Counted from the stretch's first letter, positions 46,586 through 55,115 are shown. The stretch is DNA of 64,000 bases from Dehalobacter alkaniphilus (GCA_040500365.1 CP148031.1:124001-188000), one strand, 5' to 3'. Numbers and translations are program-made. The notes: generated from the letters alone by a model not told the origin.

Positions 46586-47491
46586 ATGAATATGGTGTTG
46601 ATTTGTTCTATAGGAATTTCACTGGGTTTAATGCTGCTTTTTGCGGCGTTTTTTATTAGGACAAACCGTAAGGAGTCTAAAAGAATAAATTCTATTCACA
46701 CTACTGTGCTTTCATATAGACAAACTCAGGAATCTAGTTTAGAAAAACTTCGCAAAAAGACGGCAAATTATATCTCTAAATTATTAAGCAAAAAGCCAGG
46801 GCATAATCGTTCAGCTTACATGCTGGAAATACTCAAACAGCCTGGAAAACCAATGCCGATAGGATATACGGAATATAAGACTATTAAGAATTTATCCCCT
46901 TTCATATTTGCGGTCTTATTTGGCTTTGCAGGCTTTTCTGTAAAAGACTTGCTGATGGCAACAGGGTTGATCTGTACAGGTTTTTTTGTGGGGATAATAG
47001 CGCCTACGGCTATTCTTACGTATTTTTACAACCAATACAAAAATGATCTCATCAATGAGTTGTCGGAAATCATGACCTATATCGTTGATTTAAGAAAAGC
47101 AGGACAAACAATACCCGATTCTATTCGCGGGGCCTTATTCGCGACAAATAAATTACGGCCTCACTTAGAAAAACTCTTGCAAGATATGTCAATTACAGGG
47201 CCAAAACCTGCACTTGCAAAATTGAGTAAAGAAACCGATATTGATGAATTAAAAAACCTAGCGGATATTTTAATGCAATCTATCACCATTGATAGTTCAA
47301 ATATGGTTGCATATTTGGCAAGCCGGTCACGGGACATTGAATATATTGAGGGATTAAAAGAAATAAGGCGGTATAAAAACAAGAAAATGCTTGTCGAGGT
47401 CTTGACCGCAATTCCTTTTATTATGATCCCGGTAATCATTCTTGTCCCGCTGCTATACCAGGCAAACCAAAGCCTTGGTCAAATAATGTAG
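46586..47491 (+). CDS. tadC: TadC-like membrane platform protein
   Basis: The 301-residue product is the second T2SSF-type platform protein: an N-terminal span, a central pair (FIFAVLFGFAGFSV; GLICTGFFVGIIAPTAILTY), a cytoplasmic helix domain (AGQTIPDSIRGALFATN; DELKNLADILMQSI) and a C-terminal span (FIMIPVIILVPLLY). It pairs with TadB. The first ATG after the tadB stop, at 46586, is the likely start. Confidence 0.88.
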   Translation: MNMVLICSIGISLGLMLLFAAFFIRTNRKESKRINSIHTTVLSYRQTQESSLEKLRKKTANYISKLLSKKPGHNRSAYMLEILKQPGKPMPIGYTEYKTIKNLSPFIFAVLFGFAGFSVKDLLMATGLICTGFFVGIIAPTAILTYFYNQYKNDLINELSEIMTYIVDLRKAGQTIPDSIRGALFATNKLRPHLEKLLQDMSITGPKPALAKLSKETDIDELKNLADILMQSITIDSSNMVAYLASRSRDIEYIEGLKEIRRYKNKKMLVEVLTAIPFIMIPVIILVPLLYQANQSLGQIM

Positions 47492-47505
47492 GGAGGTGGC
47501 AATAT

Positions 47506-47685
47506 GTGAAAAAAATTGTCTGCTATCTGGCAACTGTGCTGCATGATGAAAGGGGGGATCTTGTTCAAAATATCGTCTTGCTGCTCGGCGGTATTCTGGC
47601 AACGATAGGCATTGCAGTGGTTCTTTACAATACAATAACAGCCAAAATAGCAAATGACTCAGCCGGAATGAGCAAACTTAATTAA
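47506..47685 (+). CDS. Flp-like type IVb pilin, first copy, 59 aa
   Basis: A GTG start after GGGAGGTGG gives MKKIVCYLATVLHDERG, then DLVQNIVLLLGGILATIGIA and a short polar tail. The short leader ending in Gly and the single hydrophobic helix fit a Flp prepilin cut by the TadV peptidase after Gly. Unlike typical pilins it has Asn at mature position 5, not Glu, with Gln at position 4. The core GDLVQNI is shared with the next gene. Location between tadC and the tadE genes is as expected for the pilin. Confidence 0.75.
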   Translation: MKKIVCYLATVLHDERGDLVQNIVLLLGGILATIGIAVVLYNTITAKIANDSAGMSKLN

Positions 47686-47705
47686 GAAGGGGGGTTATTT
47701 TTTTT

Positions 47706-47882
47706 ATGGGAAAAATTCTAAAAAACCTTTACAAAGATGAAGGCGGAGATCTTGTTCAAAATATTATTTGGATCTTCGGTGGTGTTCTGGCCACGGTGGC
47801 AGCCGTATCGGTGCTGTTTGTTACAATCCGGGGTAAACTGACGGATATGAATACCAGTATAACAAATATCACGACTCCTTAA
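47706..47882 (+). CDS. Flp-like type IVb pilin, second copy, 58 aa
   Basis: The product reads MGKILKNLYKDEGG, then DLVQNIIWIFGGVLATVAAV and a threonine-rich tail. It is a paralogue of the gene 20 bp upstream, with the same cut site and the same Gln4-Asn5 in place of Glu5. AAGAAGGGGGG lies upstream. Two pilin copies may form a mixed filament or allow major and minor subunits. A hairpin follows. Confidence 0.75.
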   Translation: MGKILKNLYKDEGGDLVQNIIWIFGGVLATVAAVSVLFVTIRGKLTDMNTSITNITTP

Positions 47883-47918
47883 TGAAAAAATTCCTCACTG
47901 TGAGGAGGAAGGGAGAGG

Positions 47919-47952
47919 GCGGATAGTATATGTTCAGACGTATGCTATCCGC
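47919..47952 (+). repeat. Hairpin between pilin and pseudopilin genes
   Basis: GCGGATAGTATA (47919-47930) pairs with TATGCTATCCGC (47941-47952; one G-T pair). No T run follows. Such stems after pilin genes often let pilin mRNA accumulate over the downstream genes. Confidence 0.6.
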
Positions 47953-47960
47953 TTACAATT

Positions 47961-48395
47961 ATGCATAAATTACGAAAAAAGCCAATGAGAAACCCTGATA
48001 ATGAACGGGGATCTACCTTGATTGAGTTCTTAATTGTCTTTGCCTTATGGATGGCGCTATTTTTCACATTCATATCGATGTTTTTCCTTAATAACCTACA
48101 GGGCTCAATGGTTAATGCCGTGAATCTCGGGTTGGAAAGGGCTGCTATTGTTGGAGGAACAACGACAGAGGTCCGAAATCTAATTAAAGATCAACTTGAA
48201 CACACCGGCGTCGATATTGGTTTATTTACGATTACCGGATCGGGCAGTGATGCAAGCCGCACTGCTTACGGACAATATATAACAATTTCTATAACCGGCC
48301 CCCGACAATTTACCGATTGGTCAAGCGGGCGTCCGGTTTCTAAATCGGAGACGGTTACGGTAACCAAAACGATCATGAGTCAATATTTGCCTTAA
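47961..48395 (+). CDS. tadE: TadE-like pseudopilin
   Basis: The 144-residue product has the prepilin motif NERG|STLIEFLIVF, with Glu at mature position 5, then a hydrophobic helix and a soluble domain of about 90 residues (TTTEVRNLIKDQLEHTGVD). TadE-type proteins initiate or cap the filament. ATG 47961 has no strong ribosome site, so translation may be low, in line with a minor subunit. Confidence 0.82.
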   Translation: MHKLRKKPMRNPDNERGSTLIEFLIVFALWMALFFTFISMFFLNNLQGSMVNAVNLGLERAAIVGGTTTEVRNLIKDQLEHTGVDIGLFTITGSGSDASRTAYGQYITISITGPRQFTDWSSGRPVSKSETVTVTKTIMSQYLP

Positions 48396-48406
48396 ATGAG
48401 GTGCTT

Positions 48407-48931
48407 ATGAAGAAGCTATATAAAATAATAAAAGACGACCGCGGTTCGTCATTAATTGAACTGCTGATTTTTTTAGGTATTTCTCTTGCTCTCATTGGCT
48501 GGGCGACGGATTACTACCACGCGATCAACATCAAACGGGGAATAACAGACAGTGTAAAATTTGCCGCTTTAGCGGCCAGCCAGCAAACCGACCAGGCCAA
48601 ATTAAATCAAGGGGTTTTGGCTATAGACCCAGCGCAAGCAGATGTTGTTTTTTTAGAGATGGTAAAGAAAAATTTGTCTTTAGACAATAACCTGAGTCCC
48701 CTTCCGGGCTCGCCGGTTACTTATGTCAATAAAGCAACGCTTTATTATAAAACCTATAATTCTGATGTTTTGCCGGCAGCAAGCCCGATAGATGGTCACG
48801 CTATTACGGAGCCGTCCTATGTAGTTTACATCGAAGTCAGAGTAAGGCGCGGTTTAACGCAAATCGTAAATTCAACCCCCTATTGGACCATCAAAGTAGC
48901 CAAAGACGCTGCTTTAAAAATCTCACCATAA
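48407..48931 (+). CDS. TadE/TadF-like pseudopilin, second
   Basis: The 174-residue product has the prepilin motif DDRG|SSLIELLIFL with Glu5, a hydrophobic helix and a soluble domain with a long loop. It follows tadE by 12 bp and is probably its partner (TadF role). GAGGTGC precedes ATG 48407. Confidence 0.8.
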   Translation: MKKLYKIIKDDRGSSLIELLIFLGISLALIGWATDYYHAINIKRGITDSVKFAALAASQQTDQAKLNQGVLAIDPAQADVVFLEMVKKNLSLDNNLSPLPGSPVTYVNKATLYYKTYNSDVLPAASPIDGHAITEPSYVVYIEVRVRRGLTQIVNSTPYWTIKVAKDAALKISP

Positions 48932-48945
48932 TTTGAAATGTAAGG

Positions 48946-49476
48946 ATGATGCAAGAAATGTTCAATGATTTAGCATTGCTGATACCTTTAATGATGCTGT
49001 CAATTTGTGTTGTGACGGATTGGCGGAAGCGGAAAATATATAATTGGGTGACAATACCCGGGTTTATTCTCGGGATAATTTATGTCATATACGCCAAAAC
49101 ATATTCCGTAAGTTATGGCGTTTCTTTCTTTTTCCTTTTCTTAATTGTCTTATTCGTCTATTCCCACGGGGCAATGAGGGGAGGTGATGTTAAACTACTG
49201 ATGGCTCTGAGCCTGTTTTTAACACCCGGGGCCTTCTTCTTTAACTCAGCGCTCTTCATGTTTTCAGCTTTCTTTTATTTCTTTTTCCAAACTATACGGA
49301 TCAAAGGCTTATCCCAAACTGTGAATGATGTAAAAACAGATTCACTTGTTTTAATCGTGGTCGGAGAAAATAATAATTCCTTTGCCAATGGCGTAAAAAG
49401 TACATTTTTCCCCGGAGGCGGAGCGGCGTTGATCTCTTTATGCTATATAGTTACCTTATTCTTGTTTTCGTATTAA
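48946..49476 (+). CDS. tadV: TadV/CpaA prepilin peptidase
   Basis: The 176-residue polytopic protein is an A24-type aspartic peptidase: first Asp in CVVTDWRKRKIYN, second in MRGGDVKLL (GGD form of GxGD). It should cut the two Flp-like and two TadE-like prepilins after Gly. About five spans are visible. The N-terminal methylase domain of PilD is absent, as is normal for TadV. Confidence 0.86.
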   Translation: MMQEMFNDLALLIPLMMLSICVVTDWRKRKIYNWVTIPGFILGIIYVIYAKTYSVSYGVSFFFLFLIVLFVYSHGAMRGGDVKLLMALSLFLTPGAFFFNSALFMFSAFFYFFFQTIRIKGLSQTVNDVKTDSLVLIVVGENNNSFANGVKSTFFPGGGAALISLCYIVTLFLFSY

Positions 49477-49494
49477 AATTATATCTGAGGAGAC

Positions 49495-49767
49495 ATGGAT
49501 ATGTTTAAATGGGAATTAGATGTTTCGGATAATTTAAATCAAAGAACGGAAGGATTCAGCACTTCGATTGGGATGAGTAAAGAAAGATTTATCAAGCTTG
49601 CCGTATTGTCTCAGCTGGAAGAAATGGAGATAAATATGGACGAACGGCGCAGAAACGCAGATCCGGCGGAGAAAAAAACACTTTCCCAAACCTATATCAA
49701 AATAGGTGATGAGGATGTTCCGGTAGGCCCGAAAGGAGGATACGACCATGTTAAAGTTAAGAGTTAA
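49495..49767 (+). CDS. Hypothetical protein, 90 aa, in the Tad block
   Basis: I do not recognise this protein. It begins MDMFKWELDVSDNLNQRTEG and ends GPKGGYDHVKVKS, soluble and acidic with no export signal. It lies between the prepilin peptidase and the lipoprotein genes, overlapping the latter by 20 bp. A small cytoplasmic chaperone or a leader-type peptide substrate are both conceivable; nothing in it decides. Confidence 0.5.
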   Translation: MDMFKWELDVSDNLNQRTEGFSTSIGMSKERFIKLAVLSQLEEMEINMDERRRNADPAEKKTLSQTYIKIGDEDVPVGPKGGYDHVKVKS

Positions 49768-50527
49768 AACATTTTCTATTCTGCTCCTTGTTTTGTCTTT
49801 GATTCTTTTTGGATGCAGTTCCAAAAAGGCCGAGCCGGTACAAAATGTACCGGTCCAGCAAGATACCCAGACTCAAAAAGATAATCAAAGCCCGGAAAAA
49901 GAGCTTGAGCCCATTAAAGAAGCTGAACCTGAGCAAGCTCCGCAGCCGGAAGTCAAAATCGAAATAAAAGCTGAACCCAGTGCTGAGCCCAAAGTCCAGC
50001 CAAAGCCTGAGCCGGCTCAGCCAAGCAAGCCGGAGCCTGAGCAGAAGCCTCCCACCAATTCCGGGTTGTCTTTGTACAGCTTGGGGCATCAGGTTGATGT
50101 CCAAAATAACGCTGCCAAAACAGACAAAGAGAAAGCCGCTTATGAAGCAGCCGCCCGGTGGCTGGCAGAGTTCAAATCTACTGATTATAAGAAGCTTGAA
50201 ACAATGTCGCAAATGCCGGGAAGCAGTTACACGACGGCGAATTTCCAAAATTCGTTGGACAACTTTTTTTCGAATTTTAAATCGGAAAGCATCAAAAACA
50301 AGGATACCAGGCAAGTGAAGTCTTTATGCCTTGACGATATAAGTTTTAGCCAAATTCCCCAGTTAAATAATCAAGAAGGGGCTTTCCTGAAGTTGACCAT
50401 CGTAATTAATGCAGCGCAAAATGGGGGCAACTATTGGGTAAGCAAATATGAAGAAAGAATTATTTTGCTGCAGGCAAACGGGGTTTGGAAGGTTGATTCT
50501 GAAGAAAACACCCAGCTGAAGATGTAG
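49748..50527 (+). CDS. Lipoprotein with Pro/Glu-rich stalk
   Basis: The 259-residue product has a signal peptide and lipobox ILFGC (Cys23), so it should be anchored on the outer face of the membrane. Residues about 30-105 are a P/E/K/Q-rich stalk; the C-terminal 140 residues form a globular domain (AARWLAEFKSTDYKKLETM; KYEERIILLQANGVWKVDSE). GAAAGGAGG precedes the ATG. Position suggests a pilus or surface-protein tether. The globular part resembles lipoprotein domains of unknown function. Confidence 0.7.
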   Translation: MLKLRVKTFSILLLVLSLILFGCSSKKAEPVQNVPVQQDTQTQKDNQSPEKELEPIKEAEPEQAPQPEVKIEIKAEPSAEPKVQPKPEPAQPSKPEPEQKPPTNSGLSLYSLGHQVDVQNNAAKTDKEKAAYEAAARWLAEFKSTDYKKLETMSQMPGSSYTTANFQNSLDNFFSNFKSESIKNKDTRQVKSLCLDDISFSQIPQLNNQEGAFLKLTIVINAAQNGGNYWVSKYEERIILLQANGVWKVDSEENTQLKM

Positions 50528-50537
50528 GGGGATGCTT

Positions 50538-51998
50538 ATGAATTTAATAGCCAAAGATGAATTATATCAGTTCCGAAAATTCAACAACAAATACGAAAGG
50601 GAGCTGCGCAGCTCAGTTTACCAGGAAATTATGCCAGGAATGAGTTCCGGGGAGATTCTGGACGTTATAGCCGGCAATAAAAGCATGATGTTCTCTATGT
50701 CTCTCAAGCAGATAAAAAGGCATAAGGATTACTTTGAGGGAGATATCGACTTCAAAAAGATGGCTGCGGCAGAAAATATTACGTACCCCGATAAAACAAC
50801 TTTGATCGTAAAAACTACGCATGCTTGCAACTTGCATTGCCCATATTGCTACGACGTGATGTTTCGCAAGGATCTTGACGCGGAAGGGAACAAAATCACC
50901 TTGGAAGTCGTCAGGCAGATTATAAAAGTGTTCAAAGACGTGAATGTCGGCACCTGGATATGGCACGGCGGGGAGCCTTTGCTCATCGGGAAAGAATTTT
51001 ATGATGAAGCAAACGCTCTGATTAAGCAGCAATTCAAGAAAGTCAATATTTGCATGCAATCCAACTTAACGCTGATTGACGATGAGAACGCCGCTGTGTT
51101 AAGGAAGTGGAACATCCGGCCGGGATTTAGTTTCGATGGCTTAACAAACCATTTGACCCGGAAAAATACCAACAGATTGATGAGGTCGATTCCCACAGCA
51201 GATAAAAACGATGTCCTGGGCGGGGCAATCATGATCATTACGAAAGATAATATCCGCCAAATGATTGACGATTACGAATACTTTAAACGCTTAGGCCTGG
51301 GCTGCAAGATGAACCTCATCTTTGCGGCCCATAAAAATATGAATTCCTATACCCTGGACGGAAAAATGGTTGCGGAGGAAATCTGCAAATTCTTTGACTA
51401 TTGGATCTTAGATACTTATAGGCCGGCTGATTCGGATCTGTGCGAGAGATATCTCATGGCCGCATTGGATGCTGGCGGTTCCTGCGCTTTTACGGATTGC
51501 GCTGGGAAGGATTACTGGTTTTCAACTCAGCCCGACGGTACGATTTATCATTGCGGCCGGGACTGGCCGGAAAGCGCGGCCGTGTCCTTCGGGAATATTT
51601 TTGAGATGGAATCGGTTCAGGATATCTTAAATCATCCCAATCACAAAAGATGGTACGAGGGAACCCGGCGGATGCTGCAGCATTGCAGCGATTGTGATTA
51701 TTTCTACAGCTGCCATAGCGGCTGCTACAATGACAACATCCAGTATGACTTGTCAATGAATAAACCGGAGCCTGATAATTGCTACACGCACCAGCACGTG
51801 ATCAGCCATATCATACAAGTTATAAATGAAATCAATTATGACGACATGCCGAAGTATAACCCGAGATTCTTAAACTTTTTATTCAGGCATCAATTCAGGA
51901 GCGCCAAGATGATAAAAAATATTTTAGAAGAATCTATTAAACGGATCGAAACTCCTGTTAATGCGGAAAATAAGCTAAAGGAGTTTCTCGTTATTTAA
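50538..51998 (+). CDS. Radical SAM/SPASM peptide-modifying enzyme
   Basis: The 486-residue product has the radical SAM cluster motif CNLHCPYC (Cys97, 101, 104), a preceding N-terminal region of about 80 residues, HGGEPLL, and a C-terminal SPASM region with many cysteines (CAFTDCAGKDYW; HCGRDW; CSDCDYFYSCHSGC). SPASM enzymes modify peptides and proteins. The gene lies 10 bp after the lipoprotein gene and upstream of the aromatic repeat protein, its probable substrate. No frameshift or missing Cys is seen. Confidence 0.88.
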   Translation: MNLIAKDELYQFRKFNNKYERELRSSVYQEIMPGMSSGEILDVIAGNKSMMFSMSLKQIKRHKDYFEGDIDFKKMAAAENITYPDKTTLIVKTTHACNLHCPYCYDVMFRKDLDAEGNKITLEVVRQIIKVFKDVNVGTWIWHGGEPLLIGKEFYDEANALIKQQFKKVNICMQSNLTLIDDENAAVLRKWNIRPGFSFDGLTNHLTRKNTNRLMRSIPTADKNDVLGGAIMIITKDNIRQMIDDYEYFKRLGLGCKMNLIFAAHKNMNSYTLDGKMVAEEICKFFDYWILDTYRPADSDLCERYLMAALDAGGSCAFTDCAGKDYWFSTQPDGTIYHCGRDWPESAAVSFGNIFEMESVQDILNHPNHKRWYEGTRRMLQHCSDCDYFYSCHSGCYNDNIQYDLSMNKPEPDNCYTHQHVISHIIQVINEINYDDMPKYNPRFLNFLFRHQFRSAKMIKNILEESIKRIETPVNAENKLKEFLVI

Positions 51999-52013
51999 GA
52001 GAGGTTGATATTT

Positions 52014-53207
52014 ATGATCAATATTTTTAAGAAAAAACAAAAATTCCAACCCCCAAACCAGCCAAAGGAACTGTACTTCTCAGTTCCTTTATTGTTTGAC
52101 TATGGGTATATTCAGGAATTGACAAGGCTTAACAGCCAGGATAAGACGAAGTATAAGATCCGCTCCGTGTATAACAGTCTGCCTGTTACTTCCTATGCAA
52201 AATCAGGGCATGAACATGGCCGGTCGGTTAATTTGCAGGAAGACAGCGGCAAAATCCGGACACTGGAAGATTTAAGGCCCTATATAAAAGAGCTTTCAGA
52301 TAACGGGCTGGTGTTTATTTATCTGATGAATAATATCTCGACCATTTCCCTGTATGACTTTGAATCCAATATTCCCCAACTGAAGCAGTTTGTCGAGCAT
52401 CTGGCGGATATTGGGGTGCGAAGCATTACGGTTGGAAGCCAGCTTCTCGCCGACTTCCTGAAAGAGGAATTCAGCGGGTTGGCAGTAAACGCCTCAACGA
52501 TGATGGATATCCGGTCAATTAACCAAGCGAAGTATGTCAGCGAGAATCTAGGGATCTCCAATATCATTCCTGCATCCGATCTTAATAAGGATTTTGCTTT
52601 TATTGAATCGTTTAAAAAGCTGCTGCCTGGTGTTGGCTTGGAATTGATGGCTGATGAGGGCTGCATATTTTGTTGTCCGACCAAGAATATTCACTATGCC
52701 TTGTTTGGCAAGCAAGAAAACATTCATAAATGCAGCCCTTTATTCCGGGAGTTCCCTAAATTCATCTGCGATCAGATTACCTTTAAGAGTCCGGCAATTC
52801 AAATGGTGCTGAACAGGATTATTTACCCTTGGGAAATTCCTTGTTATGAGAAAATGGGGGTTAACAGCATCAAGCTTGTTGGCAGGGATCACCCCAAGCC
52901 GGAATTGGTCAATAAGATAAAGGCCTATATGCTTGGCGCTACCGATCCGGAATATGCTCTGAATGAATTCTATAATACTTACAATTCACGTTTTATGAAC
53001 AAAGTTTTCAATCCGTACGGGACGCTGAAGATGAAGGAAATATTTGAGTTTTTGCCCAAGCTCAATTATTTCTTGGAAAAAAAGCCGCAATGCGCAACCC
53101 AGTGCGGGGTTGCGTGCAAATATTGTTTTCATAAAGCGGAACAGCTCGAGGATTATGTTGTGGGGAAGGGGCAGCCGGATCCATTATCCTGTGCTGTAGG
53201 TGAATAA
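52014..53207 (+). CDS. U32-peptidase-family protein with extra Cys cluster
   Basis: The 397-residue product shows U32-family features: a TIM-barrel core with AVNASTMMDI, the cysteine motif DEGCIFCCP and later KLVGRD. A C-terminal CATQCGVACKYC adds more ligands. U32 proteins such as UbiU/UbiV, TrhP and RlhA hold Fe-S clusters and add hydroxyl groups without oxygen. Between two radical SAM genes, it may take part in modifying the same product. ATG 52014 follows AGAGAGG. Confidence 0.75.
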   Translation: MINIFKKKQKFQPPNQPKELYFSVPLLFDYGYIQELTRLNSQDKTKYKIRSVYNSLPVTSYAKSGHEHGRSVNLQEDSGKIRTLEDLRPYIKELSDNGLVFIYLMNNISTISLYDFESNIPQLKQFVEHLADIGVRSITVGSQLLADFLKEEFSGLAVNASTMMDIRSINQAKYVSENLGISNIIPASDLNKDFAFIESFKKLLPGVGLELMADEGCIFCCPTKNIHYALFGKQENIHKCSPLFREFPKFICDQITFKSPAIQMVLNRIIYPWEIPCYEKMGVNSIKLVGRDHPKPELVNKIKAYMLGATDPEYALNEFYNTYNSRFMNKVFNPYGTLKMKEIFEFLPKLNYFLEKKPQCATQCGVACKYCFHKAEQLEDYVVGKGQPDPLSCAVGE

Positions 53208-53208
53208 T

Positions 53209-53976
53209 ATGGCAAGAACGTTTTCTCGATTGAAAAAACTACTGTTTGCCTTTCTATCATTAAGCATCCTTCATACTTCAATAACCCAAGACCTGGTTCT
53301 TGACAACAATCATCCGGATCGGCCCAAAGCCAAGGAGGGCAAATACTCCAAGGCTTTGGGCCTTAAGTTTTCCTTGCAGCCCGAAAAGGCTTTCGCTTGG
53401 GTGGAATGGTCCTGGCCCAACTCTGGATGGAGCAATTATCAAAATTATGGCGCATATAGTGATGTCTACAACAATACTTATGGCAATTACGTAAATTGGA
53501 ACGCAAATTACAATAATGCTGGTGTTTGGGAAAACCATTCGCAATGGGAAAATCATAGTGAAACATGGAGCCAATATTCTAATTGGACGGCTTATTCCGA
53601 TTACAGCAACTACAGCAACTATGGCGATTGGGGCGCTTACAGCAATTATTCCAATTATAGCGATTGGAATAACTGGACACCGCCCCCGTCGGTTGTCGCA
53701 AGTGTACAGGCCGTTGCATTTCCAGACACCACAATTCAGATTACAGCAACAACAACCGGAACCACCACTTCCGTCACTGCGACGAATACTTTTAATTCAA
53801 CAGTAATTTCCTTTACAAATTCCGGCGGAAATACATGGGTGGGATATTTTAATATCCCTGCCGGGACAACTGTTCAGCCGATAACTTTTTATGTTACCGC
53901 CAGTAATAGTTCCGGATCGAGCAATGCTGTTGCCGTCACAAACGTAAAACACTTTCAAAATGTAATTACCCGGTAA
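53209..53976 (+). CDS. Secreted aromatic-repeat protein, probable radical SAM substrate
   Basis: The 255-residue product has a Sec-type signal (basic RLKK, then LLFAFLSLSI), then from residue 64 to 156 a region made of Trp, Tyr, Asn, Ser, Asp and Gly. From W120 to W156 thirteen aromatics follow each other at exactly three-residue steps. I count 19 aromatic-X-Asn/Asp triplets in the whole region. A PPP hinge leads to a beta-sandwich-like domain rich in Thr. That triplet is the rule for three-residue cyclophane formation by SPASM enzymes. The gene lies between the U32 and the second radical SAM gene. Not a family I recognise. Confidence 0.75.
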   Translation: MARTFSRLKKLLFAFLSLSILHTSITQDLVLDNNHPDRPKAKEGKYSKALGLKFSLQPEKAFAWVEWSWPNSGWSNYQNYGAYSDVYNNTYGNYVNWNANYNNAGVWENHSQWENHSETWSQYSNWTAYSDYSNYSNYGDWGAYSNYSNYSDWNNWTPPPSVVASVQAVAFPDTTIQITATTTGTTTSVTATNTFNSTVISFTNSGGNTWVGYFNIPAGTTVQPITFYVTASNSSGSSNAVAVTNVKHFQNVITR

Positions 53977-54040
53977 ATTAAAGCATCATTGCTATTGTTC
54001 GGAATGTTCTAAAGATATTTTGTTTATAAGGAGTGTTACC

Positions 54041-55021
54041 ATGAATATTATGTTAAATAATTACTGCAACTTAAATTGTTCATATTGCTTTGCAAATTGT
54101 AATCCGAAGAACAAGGTTGATATTTCAGATGATAATTATGGATATATAATCAATTTCTTTAAGAAGTCGGCGCATGTTGATTTAAGATTGCTCGGGGGGG
54201 AGCCGACACTGCATCCGAATTTTGAAAAATGGGTGAATCAAGGAACAGACGATCCATTTTTCCGGAGAATTCAGATTTTCACCAATGCCATTGCTTTGGA
54301 AAATGCATTGAGCCGCTCGATAGTGGATAATAAGGTTTCGTTTTTGATTAATTTGAATGGGCCCGATGTGATCGGTGAAAATCTATATAATAAGACAATA
54401 GACAATGTAGAAAACCTGGTATTTGAATATTGCAGGAAGAATATTGAACCCCAAGTTACTCTCGGCATTAATATCTTTGAGCCGGATTTTAAATATAAAT
54501 ATATTATTGAGCAAAGCAAAAGGCTAAAATTAAAGACCATCCGGTACAGTATTACGGTGCCTTCGGATAATAATCAGAAGGGCAGTCTTGAACATTATGA
54601 AAGTTTTGTACCCGGATTAGTTGACTTTTTAGACGATTGCCATAGAAACGGGATTTCTCCTCACGTTGATTGCAATAATCCGCCCAAGTGTATCTTTTCC
54701 AATGAGCAGCTTGTAAATTTCATTTACTCAGGTTTTGACCTGATTCAGAAGGGGATATGTTCGCCGGTTATGGATATAAGACCCGACTTGAGCGTCGCCC
54801 GATGTTTCGTTTTTGAAAATTATTTGAGGGTAAATATAAAAGACTTTAATAATGTTCAAGATGTCAACGATTTTTTTCTGCGTGAGATTGACAGTAAAAG
54901 ATATAGTAATCCTCCGTTTAAGCAATGCTCCGGATGCAGGTTCTGGAACGAAAAGAAATGTATCGGTGGATGTTTAGGCTATAATATCAGGGGAAAATCA
55001 TCTGCTTGCTGTGGCGGATAG
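54041..55021 (+). CDS. Second radical SAM enzyme, SPASM-like C-terminus
   Basis: The 326-residue product starts MNIMLNNYCNLNCSYCFANC, with the cluster motif CNLNCSYC at the very N-terminus, then LLGGEPTLHP. Its C-terminal cysteines (ARCFVF; CSGCRFWNEKKCIGGCLGY; SACCGG) look like an auxiliary cluster site. ATG 54041 follows ATAAGGAGTGTTACC. It is 65 bp after the aromatic repeat gene. It may act on the same protein with a different chemistry, or mature the N-terminal part. Confidence 0.85.
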   Translation: MNIMLNNYCNLNCSYCFANCNPKNKVDISDDNYGYIINFFKKSAHVDLRLLGGEPTLHPNFEKWVNQGTDDPFFRRIQIFTNAIALENALSRSIVDNKVSFLINLNGPDVIGENLYNKTIDNVENLVFEYCRKNIEPQVTLGINIFEPDFKYKYIIEQSKRLKLKTIRYSITVPSDNNQKGSLEHYESFVPGLVDFLDDCHRNGISPHVDCNNPPKCIFSNEQLVNFIYSGFDLIQKGICSPVMDIRPDLSVARCFVFENYLRVNIKDFNNVQDVNDFFLREIDSKRYSNPPFKQCSGCRFWNEKKCIGGCLGYNIRGKSSACCGG

Positions 55022-55115
55022 GTTTCCTCACTGCCGTATAAATATTAACAATCATAATTATAGAATATAGGAAGTTGGTTTATCCTTATTCTAAGCTCCA
55101 ACAAATGCAACTTAG

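Noticed and set aside
49757..50318. Alternative frames over the lipoprotein stalk
   Set aside because: The Pro/Glu-rich stalk gives open frames on both strands by composition alone.
53398..53676. Aromatic repeat region as a DNA-level tandem repeat or CRISPR array
   Set aside because: Codons vary between repeats; the pattern is at protein level and no spacers or direct repeats are present. No CRISPR array was seen in the window.
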